From the NCBI GenBank assembly GCA_963802765.1, contig CAWDJZ010000007.1, positions 310,001 to 374,000 on the forward strand: a DNA stretch of 64,000 nucleotides, in the 5' to 3' direction. Origin of the DNA: Gaiellasilicea sp963802765. Lineage in GTDB: Bacteria; Actinomycetota; Thermoleophilia; Gaiellales; Gaiellaceae. Of the stretch, positions 9,749 to 17,866 are shown one piece after another; the stretch's first letter is position 1; every line of letters starts with the position of its first letter. The notes beneath the pieces were generated by a model. That model did not search any database. It had not been told where the DNA came from and saw only the letters and a list, made by a program, of their open reading frames with translations. A program made the position numbers and the translations under genes.

Positions 9749-9777
9749 TGTATACCGGCTGCTTGCAGTACGGTAAA
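9749..9777 (-). promoter_or_regulatory. Predicted promoter of the HxlR-type gene
   Basis: On the minus strand, -35 TTTACC (9777-9772), a 17-base spacer and -10 TATACA (9754-9749) form a good housekeeping-type promoter, 15 bases before the GTG start at 9734. The -35 hexamer lies inside the palindrome 9767-9784, so a bound repressor would block it. Confidence 0.6.
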
Positions 9778-9784
9778 CCGTACT
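9767..9784. promoter_or_regulatory. Palindromic operator in the HxlR/MFS divergent promoter
   Basis: AGTACGGTAAACCGTACT is an 18-bp inverted repeat with perfect 8-bp arms around AA. HxlR-family proteins such as YodB bind AGTA/TACT-type palindromes at their own promoters, so this is probably the binding site of the adjacent regulator. A second, directly abutting palindrome CTTTCA-GAG-TGAAAG lies at 9783-9797 and an 8-bp palindrome CTTGCAAG at 9741-9748. Confidence 0.6.
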
Positions 9785-9879
9785 TTCAGAGTGAAAGCGC
9801 TGCGGTACGGTCGATCTGAGGTGCATTCGAACGTCGATGAATTGAACGTGGATCCTCGGACTCGACACGAAAGGTAGGA

Positions 9880-11319
9880 ATGGTTGCCTCCGCACGCATG
9901 AAGTGGTTTGCCTTGGCGCTTCTGTGCGTCACGCAGTTTGTTGTCGTTCTCGACATCGCGGTCGTGAACGTCGCTTTGCCGTCGATCCAGGCTGATCTCG
10001 GCTTCTCGCAGGACAACTTGCAGTGGGTGATCAGCGCCTACTCGCTGGTCTTCGGCGGCTTCCTTCTGCTCGGCGGGCGCCTGGCGGACATTCTCGGTCG
10101 CAGGGGCGTGTTCATGGTCGGGCTCGTCATCTTCTCGATCGGCTCGCTGCTCTGCGGCTTCGCCTGGAGCGATGAATCGCTCATCGCCGCGCGCGCACTT
10201 CAGGGACTGGGCGCCGCGACGATCACACCGGCCGCGCTCTCGATCCTGACCACGACCTTCACAGAAGGGCGGGAACGCAACATTGCGCTCGGCGCCTGGG
10301 GTGCGGTCGGCGGTTTTGGCGCCGCCGCAGGCGTGCTCATGGGCGGGATCCTCACCGACCTCCTCTCGTGGGAGTGGATCTTCTTCGTCAACGTGCCCGT
10401 CGGCATCGCCGCCCTAGCACTCTCGCCCGTCCTGCTCCGCGAGAGTCGAGATGCACACGGACAGAGCCACGACGTCCCTGGTGCGGTGCTCGTGACATCA
10501 GGTCTCGTTCTCCTGGTGCTCGGCGTCACGCAGGGCCGGCAATGGGAATGGCTCTCGGCTCGCACGATTGGCGTGTTCGCAGCGTCGGCCGTGCTGCTCG
10601 CCGCGTTCGCCGTGTGGGAGCAGCGGCAGCGGGAGCCGCTCGTTCCTTTCTCGATCTTTCGCCTGCAGACCTTGACGGCTGCGAACGTTGCCAGCTTCAT
10701 CATGGGCACAGCGCTCTTCTCGATGTTCTTGATGCTGACGCTCTACATGCAGCAGGTGCTCGGGTACTCGCCGATCGAGACCGGCCTCGCCTACCTCGCG
10801 GTTGCAGGCACCGCCGTGATCTGGGCGAACGTCGCGGCCGCCGCCGTGAACAGGGTCGGGGTCAAGCCAGCTTTGATCCTCGGCATGAGCCTCCTCACCG
10901 TCGGGCTCGTCTATTTCACGCAGGTGTCGGTCGGAGGCTCGTACTGGGCCGATCTCTTCCCCGGCTTCCTGATCCTCGGGCTCGCGATCCCGTTCGCCTT
11001 CGTGCCGATCACGATCGCGGCTCTCGCCGGCACCAAGCCGCAGGAGGCGGGTCTCGCTTCGGGTCTCGTCAATACGACCCAGCAGATCGGCGGCGCAGTA
11101 GGCATCGCCATCCTGTCGACCATCGCAGTGTCGACAACCGACGACGCTGTGGCCGACGGGACTGCGGTCCCGAATGCACTCACCGACGGATTCGTGAACG
11201 CGTTCTGGGCAGGTGCGGCGATCGCCTTCGTCGGCGTGCTGGTCTCGATCTTCATGGTTCGCGGCCGCGACCTGCAGTCGCAGGAGGAGCTCGAGCCCGC
11301 TCTCGACGCCGCAGCTTAA
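9880..11319 (+). CDS. MFS drug exporter, DHA2 family
   Basis: Full-length 14-helix DHA2 exporter of 479 residues. Near the N-terminus it has VVVLDIAVVNVALPSIQ, the textbook DHA2 motif (LDxTVVNVALP), then GGRLADILGRRGVF (motif A, GxLaDrxGrr) at ~65. Arg-containing ARALQGLGAATITPAAL is the motif B region. Start ATG 9880 with AAGG five bases upstream; ATG 9898 is an alternative. It is divergent from the HxlR-type regulator and shares the 145-bp regulatory gap with its palindromes, so drug- or electrophile-induced derepression is a reasonable model. Confidence 0.92.
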   Translation: MVASARMKWFALALLCVTQFVVVLDIAVVNVALPSIQADLGFSQDNLQWVISAYSLVFGGFLLLGGRLADILGRRGVFMVGLVIFSIGSLLCGFAWSDESLIAARALQGLGAATITPAALSILTTTFTEGRERNIALGAWGAVGGFGAAAGVLMGGILTDLLSWEWIFFVNVPVGIAALALSPVLLRESRDAHGQSHDVPGAVLVTSGLVLLVLGVTQGRQWEWLSARTIGVFAASAVLLAAFAVWEQRQREPLVPFSIFRLQTLTAANVASFIMGTALFSMFLMLTLYMQQVLGYSPIETGLAYLAVAGTAVIWANVAAAAVNRVGVKPALILGMSLLTVGLVYFTQVSVGGSYWADLFPGFLILGLAIPFAFVPITIAALAGTKPQEAGLASGLVNTTQQIGGAVGIAILSTIAVSTTDDAVADGTAVPNALTDGFVNAFWAGAAIAFVGVLVSIFMVRGRDLQSQEELEPALDAAA

Positions 11320-11427
11320 CGGGCGCGAAGCACGCTCAACAGCTCCGCGGGGCTGCCGACGACGAGGTCGGCGGCCTCACGGAGCTCGATGCGCATCTCG
11401 GGCGACGTGCGGGAGATCGACTGCCGT
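11316..11427 (-). pseudogene. C-terminal remnant of a HAD-type phosphatase
   Basis: On the minus strand the stretch reads ...EMRIELREAADLVVGSPAELLSVLRAR and stops at 11316, overlapping the end of the MFS exporter. The LREAADLVVxSPAELLxLL pattern is typical of the last helix of HAD phosphatases (trehalose-phosphatase or Cof-like). No catalytic motifs remain, because the upstream sequence is already the 3' end of the FAD-oxidase gene. Family assignment from 27 residues is weak; the remnant status is clearer than the family. Confidence 0.35.
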
Positions 11428-12783
11428 CTAGGAGTGCGGCGGGATGTTCTGGTTTCTCCGCAAGACGTTGTCCGGGTCGTACCGGCTCTTCAGCCGCTGC
11501 AGCCGGTCGAACGCCTGGTCGCCGAACGCCGCTCGGACTCGTTCGAGTGGCTCGTCAGGCGGCATGTAGTTGGCGTAGCCGCCTCCGAACGACCACGGCT
11601 CGATCGCCTCTGCAGTCTCGCGCGCCCACGCGATGAGCTGCTCGTCCGCGGCCGGGTCCTGCCAGACGGCCATCACGCTGACGTTGAACGCGGCGTGGCG
11701 GAAGCGGAGCGCGCCGTGCTCGGCTTCGGCGTCCTTGGGGGCGCCGTGCAACGACTCGATCAGGACGTGGCTCCAGGGACGATCGAGCGCGCCGATGCGC
11801 GCGAGCAGCTCGTCGATCAGCTCGTCGGGGAGCTCGCGCACGAAGCTGCCCTTCCAGTAGTGGCGCCTCTCCCCATATGGCGAGTCGAAGACGCGCTGCT
11901 GCTCGAGGAACGACCTCCGGCGCACGTCATCCTCGACGAGACCTGGCGCCGCGCGCATCGCGCGCAGCTCCGCGGACTCACCATTCCGGCCGGTGTAACA
12001 CGGAGCGACGAGAAAGGTCGGCTCGAGCGAATCGTTCACCCCGATCTCCGCCTGCCAGCCGAGCTCGCGCGGCGCCCGCGCAGCCAGATCGCGAAAGAGA
12101 CGCAGCGTGTCTCGGACGGCGCTGCCTTCGTACCGGAGCATCCCGCCCACGACTCGCTCGACGGGATACAGCCTGAAGTGCAGCCGCGTGGCGACGCCGA
12201 AGTTGCCGCCTCCGCCGCGAAGCCCCCAGAGGAGGTCCCCGCCGCAGTCGGCGCCCGCATCGACGATCGTACCGCCCGGTGTGACGAGCTCGGCATCGAC
12301 GAGGTTGTCACAGGTGAGGCCGTGGAGCGGCGTCAAGTGCCCGATGCCGCCGCCGAAAGTGAGCCCGGCAACGCCGGTCGAGCCGACGACGCCTCCCGGC
12401 GTGACGAGGCCGAACGCCTGCGTCGCTGCGTCGAAGTCGAGCCAGGTCGCGCCTCCCTGCGAGCGGGCGATCCCGGCGTCGCCATCGACCTCGACGCTCC
12501 GCATCCGCGACAGGTCGATGACGAGCCCGCCGTCGAGCACGCAGTGCCCGGCGGGGTTATGCCCTCCGCCGCGCACTGCGACCTCGAGCTGGTGCGAGCG
12601 GGCGAAGTCGAACGCCGTTGCGACGTCGCTCGCCCCGAGGCAACGGGCGATCGTCGCGGGCCGGCGGTCGACGAGCGCGTTGAAGCATCGGCGCACGGCG
12701 TCGTAACCCGCGTCGTCCGGGCCGAGCACGTCACCCGCCAGCGACCGCCGAAGCTCGCCGATGCTCCCGTCGACGTCCGTCAC
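11428..12783 (-). CDS. FAD-binding (BBE-type) oxidoreductase
   Basis: 451-residue flavoprotein oxidase of the berberine-bridge/6-hydroxynicotine-oxidase group. N-terminal FAD (PCMH-type) domain with VAVRGGGHNPAGH (residues ~65-78; this His is the usual site of covalent 8-alpha-histidyl FAD), GVVGSTGVAGLTFGGGIG and LTCDNLVDAELVTPGG. The C-terminus ends with the BBE element ANYMPPDEP...RYDPDNVLRRNQNIPP. It oxidises an alcohol, amine or sugar with O2; the substrate is unknown. GTG 12783 overlaps the stop of the decayed DHFR-like gene (GTGA), a remnant of former coupling. The frame is open further upstream, but that part is low-complexity Arg-rich shadow sequence. Confidence 0.9.
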   Translation of the reverse strand: MTDVDGSIGELRRSLAGDVLGPDDAGYDAVRRCFNALVDRRPATIARCLGASDVATAFDFARSHQLEVAVRGGGHNPAGHCVLDGGLVIDLSRMRSVEVDGDAGIARSQGGATWLDFDAATQAFGLVTPGGVVGSTGVAGLTFGGGIGHLTPLHGLTCDNLVDAELVTPGGTIVDAGADCGGDLLWGLRGGGGNFGVATRLHFRLYPVERVVGGMLRYEGSAVRDTLRLFRDLAARAPRELGWQAEIGVNDSLEPTFLVAPCYTGRNGESAELRAMRAAPGLVEDDVRRRSFLEQQRVFDSPYGERRHYWKGSFVRELPDELIDELLARIGALDRPWSHVLIESLHGAPKDAEAEHGALRFRHAAFNVSVMAVWQDPAADEQLIAWARETAEAIEPWSFGGGYANYMPPDEPLERVRAAFGDQAFDRLQRLKSRYDPDNVLRRNQNIPPHS

Positions 12784-13061
12784 TTCGCCGCCGGCTCGTA
12801 GACGAGTATGGCCACGCTGTCGCCGACGATCTTCGAGCTGACCAGGCGCAGCGGTTGCTTGTCGCTCGTCACGTCGAAGAGCCTCTTCCCCGTTCCGAGC
12901 ACGACGGGGTACACCATACGCCTCAGCTCGTCCGCCAGGTCGCGGTCGATCGGCGTCTGCACGAGCCGCGGGCTGCCGTAGACGACGACGTCGCCCTCCT
13001 GCGCGCCTTTCAGCTAGGCGGCCTCCTCGGCGACGTCGCCTGCGTCGTGTTGCTCCACTCC
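12780..13061 (-). pseudogene. Decayed dihydrofolate-reductase-like (RibD C-terminal domain) gene
   Basis: The reading frame carries the 3' half of a DHFR-like/RibD_C protein: GDVAEEAA-stop-LKGAQEGDVVVYGSPRLVQ then DELRRMVYPVVLGTGKRLF and a regular C-terminus EPAAK. An amber TAG at 13016-13014 replaces the residue before the conserved LK. The 5' half, which would contain the NADPH-binding start, cannot be found upstream. The gene is therefore truncated and interrupted. A GTG at 12962 could start a 60-residue peptide, but that would lack a complete fold. It was once translationally coupled to the FAD oxidase. Confidence 0.7.
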
Positions 13062-13170
13062 GGGCTTTCGAGCGTCTAGGCCGAAAGCATTCACGGGTCC
13101 GGGGCCGGAAGGCCTTAGCGGCTCGCCGGCGTGCCCGCGCGTGTCCCACACGCGGGACCAGCGATCGTCG

Positions 13171-14061
13171 TCATGACCTGTCGGAGCTCAACACGGCGAC
13201 AGCGTCGGCGGCGGGATTGATGAGCTTCGGGTCGTCATAGAAGTCGATCTGGCCCTGCGAGTCGAGCCACAGCTCTCGCTTGTGCGATCGCACAGCCGAA
13301 TAGAACGCGTTGGCAAGATCGGGCGCCAACGCCCTTTCTGAGTGGACGACCAGCACGGGCACGTCGATCATCTCCGCTACGCCGCGCGCGTCGAATGGGA
13401 GGCTGTACGCCAAGGACTGCACCGCGTACCCGTTGACGTAGTTGGGTACTTGGCCGCGCGGCGTCCCGTAGAACTCATACGCCTCTCGTAGCGGCATGGC
13501 GACGTCGCCACCGTCAGGCGCGACGGCCAAGATCGTCTCGGCCTCGCCGGTCAAGCGCCACCGGCGTTCGGCAGCCCGGCCTCGGTCGATTTTGGCTTGA
13601 TAGGCCGCTCCCATCGTCGCCTTGGTCTTCGCGTTGTCGGTGTAGACACCGGCCACACCGGCGAAGGCACGGAAGCGTGGGTCGTCTGCGACCGCACGTG
13701 CCATTGGTCCGGCGCCGAAACAGACGCCGAGGCCAACCAAGGGCACGTTTGTCAGCCGGTCGTCGGCGAGCAACGCGGTGGCCGCGTTCTTGATGTCCTC
13801 GACGTTGGCTTCGGGGTTCTCAAACTGCCGCGGCTCGCCGTCGCTCTCGCCGAAGTACCGGTAATCGAATGCGAGCGCAGCATGCCCGCGCTCGGCCATC
13901 GCTTGGGCGTAAGCGCCCGCCGCTTGCTCCTTCACCGAGGTGAGCGGGCCAACCGCTATGACCACTCCGGCTGGCGCGCTTCCGTCAGGCAGGAATAAAT
14001 TGCCGACCAACGTCTCATCGTCGCTCTTGAACTTAAAGCGCGTCTTCGTCGGAGTTTCCAT
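13171..14061 (-). CDS. Alpha/beta hydrolase with cysteine nucleophile (YcjY/DLH-like)
   Basis: 296-residue cytosolic alpha/beta hydrolase. The oxyanion region (VIAVGPLTSVKEQAAGAYAQ) and GHAALAFDYRYFGESDGEPR match the YcjY/dienelactone-hydrolase-like group. The nucleophile elbow is GVCFGAG (~residue 113), i.e. Gly-x-Cys-x-Gly rather than the more usual Ser; Cys is known in this group. The acid/base partners would be in VPVLVVHSERALAP and near the C-terminus, but no clear final His is visible in the usual place (QGQIDFYDDPKLI). Start ATG 14061 has AGGAG just upstream. Substrate unknown. Confidence 0.85.
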   Translation of the reverse strand: METPTKTRFKFKSDDETLVGNLFLPDGSAPAGVVIAVGPLTSVKEQAAGAYAQAMAERGHAALAFDYRYFGESDGEPRQFENPEANVEDIKNAATALLADDRLTNVPLVGLGVCFGAGPMARAVADDPRFRAFAGVAGVYTDNAKTKATMGAAYQAKIDRGRAAERRWRLTGEAETILAVAPDGGDVAMPLREAYEFYGTPRGQVPNYVNGYAVQSLAYSLPFDARGVAEMIDVPVLVVHSERALAPDLANAFYSAVRSHKRELWLDSQGQIDFYDDPKLINPAADAVAVLSSDRS

Positions 14062-14197
14062 ACTCCTAGAGCTCCTTCCAACTAGGTGCTGACGAGAGCT
14101 GAGTCGCGAATCGCAATCGGTGTCTCTGTAGCCGTACTGAGGGCGAGCATACGGGCGACGTGACGTCGCTCGACGGAGGGCGCCCGCGACGAGGAGA

Positions 14198-15169
14198 ATG
14201 TCGTTCATCGACCTATCGCTGGAGCGGATTGAGGAAGCGGCGCGAGCGATCGATCCGGCGCTGCTGAACACGCCGCAGTTCTCGGACCCGACGCTGTCCG
14301 AGGCACTTGGCCGCGATGTCGTCGTCAAGCTGGAGAACGTCAGCCCGATCGGGAGCTTCAAGGGCCGCGGCGCGGACTACTTCGTCGGTGGTCTCGCGCG
14401 CCTCGACGAGCGGCTGGTCACCGCCACAGCAGGCAACTGGGGCATCGGGCTCGCCTATGCCGGGCGCCACCATGGCGTCGGCGTTGACATCTTCGCCGAC
14501 TCCTCGGCCCGCGCCGGCAAGGTCACCCGGATGCGGGCCCTTGGGGCAAAGGTGACGGCCGTCAACGGCAACGTCGACGACGCCTTCGACGGCGCGCGTG
14601 AACTGGTGGAGCGAGAGCCAGGGCACCGGCTCGTCACCGACGGCGAGCCGGCGGCAATCGCCGAGGGGCACGGAACGATCGGCATCGAGCTCCTGCGCGC
14701 CGGGACGCTCGACACGGTCGTGGTCCAGGTCGGCGATGGCGCGCTGATTAGTGGAATCGCGCGGTGGGTGAAGGAGCACTCGCCGGAGACGCGCGTCGTT
14801 GGCGTGTGCGCGAGCGGCGCGCCGGCGATGAGTGTGAGCATCGACGCCGGCCGCCCGATCCGCACCGAAGCGCCGAGGACGATCGCGGGCGGTCTGGCGA
14901 TCAGCAAACCAATCCTCGCCAGCTTCGACCGGGTGCGGGCGCTCGTCGACGAGCTCGTGCTTGTCGACGACGATGACATCCGCGCCGCAATGGTCGTCAT
15001 CGCCGACACCCTCGGAGTCCTCGTCGAGCCCTCGGGCGCCGCCGGCGTCGCCGCTGTCCGCAGGCACCCTTTGGCGGGTGAGCGAATCGCCGTCGTCCTG
15101 ACCGGCGGGTGGGGACGGCTGGACTGGACGACGACGGTCACACGCGAGCGCGTCGGCCGAGGCGCGTAG
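14198..15169 (+). CDS. PLP-dependent threonine/serine dehydratase-like enzyme
   Basis: 323-residue fold-type II PLP enzyme of the serine/threonine dehydratase group. The PLP lysine sits in IGSFKGRGADYF (~residue 49). The substrate loop reads TATAGNWGIGLAYAG where most relatives have SAGNHAQG. The phosphate-binding tetraglycine loop is altered to VGDGALISG. The C-terminal VEPSGAAGVAAV matches the family. The altered loops suggest a specialised substrate rather than threonine deamination. ATG 14198 with GAGGAG immediately before it. Divergent from the Cys-hydrolase gene with a 136-bp shared upstream region; convergent with the next gene. Confidence 0.85.
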   Translation: MSFIDLSLERIEEAARAIDPALLNTPQFSDPTLSEALGRDVVVKLENVSPIGSFKGRGADYFVGGLARLDERLVTATAGNWGIGLAYAGRHHGVGVDIFADSSARAGKVTRMRALGAKVTAVNGNVDDAFDGARELVEREPGHRLVTDGEPAAIAEGHGTIGIELLRAGTLDTVVVQVGDGALISGIARWVKEHSPETRVVGVCASGAPAMSVSIDAGRPIRTEAPRTIAGGLAISKPILASFDRVRALVDELVLVDDDDIRAAMVVIADTLGVLVEPSGAAGVAAVRRHPLAGERIAVVLTGGWGRLDWTTTVTRERVGRGA

Positions 15170-15311
15170 CAGCTCGGACCGGAATGCCCAGCGGCCCCTG
15201 GGCCGTCCGCCGGTCTTGGGCATCCGCAGAGTTCCGTCGTGGGACTGCGGCCTTGCCGTAATGCGGGAGTTCCCCGCTGGCTGGACGACTCGGCGCTGCG
15301 GTTATCGGACG

Positions 15312-15989
15312 CTACTGCGGCGAAGGGAAGATCGACTCGGTGCGGCCCGCGCGCTCCGCGAGCAGCCGGTCGGCGTAACGGAGCAGTGCAACAACGGAAA
15401 CGAGCGCGGCGACACCGCCCACGCCCGCGGCTACGCCAAGCGAGGTATCGGCGATCGCACCAAGCGCGATCGCGATCGCGCTGCCACCGACCACGCTGTT
15501 GATCACGGCGACGACCGTTGCGAAAGTGAAAAACTGCTTGCGCCTCTCGGGCGGCACCGCAGCGTTCTCGAACACCCCTCGTCCATCGTCGTGCCCGGAG
15601 AGCAGGAAAAGCTTCGCCTGGTCGCCGGCGATCTGCTTGTAATAGTTGCGGATCCGGTTGATTGCGACGCCGTAGCGGAAGTCCTCAGCACCGCACTCGA
15701 CCACTCGCACGAAGGTGAAGACGCCGAGGACATAGAGCGTCGGGAGCACGGTGAGAGCGAAGACATAGAAAGTGGTGCCGATCTGCGATGCCTGGCCAAT
15801 GAACCCCAGCGCGACCAGGGCGCTGGAGACCGAGAGGATGTAGAGCGAGGCGCGGGAGGCGCTCTCGCTCGCGGTCTGCGAGCGGGCGCCCTGGAGCGTG
15901 AAGTGCTCGGTGGTGAGAGCGGTCAAGAGCTCCTGGCGATCCGGCGCCTCCGCCACCTCACCAACGTACCAACGCCGACCAACGGACAT
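15312..15989 (-). CDS. Hypothetical four-helix membrane protein
   Basis: Not recognised to family level. From ATG 15989 it has 225 residues: a soluble N-terminal segment, a first pair of transmembrane helices (residues ~45-62 and ~70-92), a ~45-residue polar loop with RIRNYYKQIAGDQAKLF, then a second pair (~140-162, ~168-190) and a short Arg-rich tail. The 2+2 helix arrangement with a cytoplasmic loop resembles small sensor or effector membrane proteins, but no function can be assigned. ATG 16073 is an upstream alternative start; neither has a convincing ribosome binding site. Confidence 0.65.
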   Translation of the reverse strand: MSVGRRWYVGEVAEAPDRQELLTALTTEHFTLQGARSQTASESASRASLYILSVSSALVALGFIGQASQIGTTFYVFALTVLPTLYVLGVFTFVRVVECGAEDFRYGVAINRIRNYYKQIAGDQAKLFLLSGHDDGRGVFENAAVPPERRKQFFTFATVVAVINSVVGGSAIAIALGAIADTSLGVAAGVGGVAALVSVVALLRYADRLLAERAGRTESIFPSPQ

Positions 15990-16156
15990 CGGGGGTCGAT
16001 CAGAGACTCGCGAGCAGACGCAGACTGCCGGCCGTAGCGCCCGTATGCTCGGCCGCGTGATGCTCGCCGGCATTTCTTGTCTGCCGACTCGACCGCTGAG
16101 CTCACGAGCATCGTCTGCCAGAGTTACCTGCGGGGCCTTCCGTGCACAAGCGACCC

Positions 16157-16478
16157 CTAGGAGGGATCGGCCCCTTGATGGGTGACACGGTCTCGCTCGT
16201 CATCCGGTGAGGAAGCGCGCATCCGCAGGTACTGCGTGACACCGGCGATCCGCCGCTCGACGAAGCGGACGTGAGGCGGCGTTGGGCGGAGTTCGGGATC
16301 CCTGATCACCTCCGGCTCGACGAGGTCAACGACCCGACCCCGCGTCTCGATCGAGCAGGACCCGGCAGCGAGGACGTTCTTTACCCAATTCACATCTGAC
16401 CCATAGGTGAGGAAGAAGAAGCAACGGTTGGCGCCCTCTACGGGTCAGCAGTTCGAAATGTGTTGCCGTTGTAGATGC
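16157..16478 (-). pseudogene. Remnant of a nitroreductase/deazaflavin-dependent (DUF385) gene
   Basis: The main frame reads FFFLTYGSDVNWVKNVLAAG then SIETRGRVVDLVEPEVIRD and ends at 16157; this is the second half of an F420-dependent nitroreductase-family (DDN/DUF385) protein, where GxDVxWVxNVLAAGGC is characteristic. The 5' part is broken: an in-frame TGA lies at 16447-16445, and the expected N-terminal element HFELLTRRGR appears in another frame immediately upstream (around 16440-16470). A deletion plus frameshift therefore inactivated the gene. A 78-residue peptide could still start at 16393. Confidence 0.6.
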
Positions 16479-16532
16479 CGCGGTTGCGACCGTTAGGCTC
16501 CATAAACGCTCATTCACTGCTCTACGGGGATC

Positions 16533-17486
16533 GTGGTGATCGTCAACGGAGGCGAGAGGGAACTGTCCGAGAAGGTCGCCCTGGTAGCCGGAGCTACCCG
16601 TGGCGCGGGCCGTGCTATCGCGGTCGAGTTGGGCAGAGCGGGCGCTCACGTGTACGCGACGGGGCGCAGCAGCCGGTTGGCGGGGCGGTCCGAGATCGAC
16701 CGTCCCGAGACGATCGAGGAGACCGGCGAGCTGGTCGAGGCGGCCGGCGGGTCGGCGACTGCGTTGGTCGTCGACCATGAGGACTCGGGCGCGGTGGCTG
16801 CTCTCGTCGAGCGCATCGAGTCGGAGCAAGGACGTCTGGACGTTCTCGTCAATGACATGTTCGGCGGCGACCGGTACGCGCAGTGGGACACGCCGCTGTG
16901 GGAGCACGACCTCCCCGGTGGGTTGCGGATGCTCCGCATGGGCGTTGACACGCATCTGATCACCGCCCATCACGCGCTGCCGCTGATGCTGAAAACCGCG
17001 TCGGACGAAACGCCCGGACTTGTGGTGGAGATGACCGACGGAACGTTCGAGTTCAACGCCAACTTCCGTGAACGGGTCGGCTTCTACTACGACTTGGTCA
17101 AGGCCAACGTGCAGCGGATTGTCGTCGGATTGACTGCCGAGCTGCGCCAGCATCCGGTCGTGGCCCTGGCCGTCACGCCGGGCTGGCTTCGCTCGGAGAA
17201 CATGCTCGACAACTTCGGCGTCACCGAAGAGACCTGGCGCGACGCGCTGGCGGAGCGACCCGGGTTCGCGATCAGTGAGTCCCCCGCCTACGTGGGGCGG
17301 GGCGTCGCGGCGCTCGCCGGCGACGCCAACCCGAGCAGGCACGCCGGCCGCTCGCTCACCTCGTACGACCTGGCGACCGAGTACGGCGTCACCGATACCG
17401 ACGGCTCTCAGCCGAACTTCTGGGGCTACAAAGACACGCACGGGACCGACGCGCAGAACGGACGAGGAGCGGAAGAGTTCCGGTAG
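16533..17486 (+). CDS. Short-chain dehydrogenase/reductase (SDR)
   Basis: 317-residue classical-type SDR. Cofactor motif GATRGAGRAIAVELG (TGxxxGxG, residues ~20-34) followed by ATGRSS, whose Arg suggests NADPH. The catalytic YxxxK is YDLVKA (~residue 191). The position normally occupied by the catalytic Ser reads VVEMTDG (Thr). A long insertion between the cofactor motif and helix C (~40-60) and a ~45-residue C-terminal extension with NFWGYKDTHG are typical of a group of actinobacterial SDRs of unknown substrate. GTG 16533 start; no strong ribosome binding site. Neighbours on both sides are decayed fragments. Confidence 0.87.
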   Translation: MVIVNGGERELSEKVALVAGATRGAGRAIAVELGRAGAHVYATGRSSRLAGRSEIDRPETIEETGELVEAAGGSATALVVDHEDSGAVAALVERIESEQGRLDVLVNDMFGGDRYAQWDTPLWEHDLPGGLRMLRMGVDTHLITAHHALPLMLKTASDETPGLVVEMTDGTFEFNANFRERVGFYYDLVKANVQRIVVGLTAELRQHPVVALAVTPGWLRSENMLDNFGVTEETWRDALAERPGFAISESPAYVGRGVAALAGDANPSRHAGRSLTSYDLATEYGVTDTDGSQPNFWGYKDTHGTDAQNGRGAEEFR

Positions 17487-17866
17487 ACCCCGGGCGCCCG
17501 AACCGCTGCCCAGCGAGCGTGCGCTCGTCGAGCAACACGCGATGGCGGTTGAGCGCGACGGACGCGAGTGCGCGATCGGCCCGCTCGACGAACTCAGCCC
17601 GGGGCAAGTCCGCGGTGGACTCTGATGGATCGCCGAGACCCTCAGCCGCCGCAAGCAAGGACAACGGAACTACGAGCTGAGCAGGCAATCGACTTCTCGG
17701 CCCGCCCCCGGGCCGGACGTTCCCAGACCGCACCGGTCTCTGGCTCTGCAGATGAGCGGCACGCGAAGCAACCCAGGCGCGCGCTGGCAGCGGCACCCCG
17801 CGTCCGCTCCGTGCGCCAACACCAGCAGCGGGAACTCCTCCACCGGCACGCCCGCGAGGTGGGCGA
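17487..17866. other. Non-coding stretch with gene debris
   Basis: No intact gene. On the minus strand, 17869-17790 reads MIAHLAGVPVEEF... and, one frame over, LPARAWVASRAAHL. Together these resemble a short actinobacterial membrane peptide broken by a frameshift. This is a weak reading. The rest shows no recognisable motif. Confidence 0.3.

Noticed and set aside
15184..15222. Hairpin between the dehydratase-like and membrane-protein genes
   Set aside because: ATGCCCA/TGGGCAT arms are far apart and the inner pairs are ambiguous; too weak to call a terminator.
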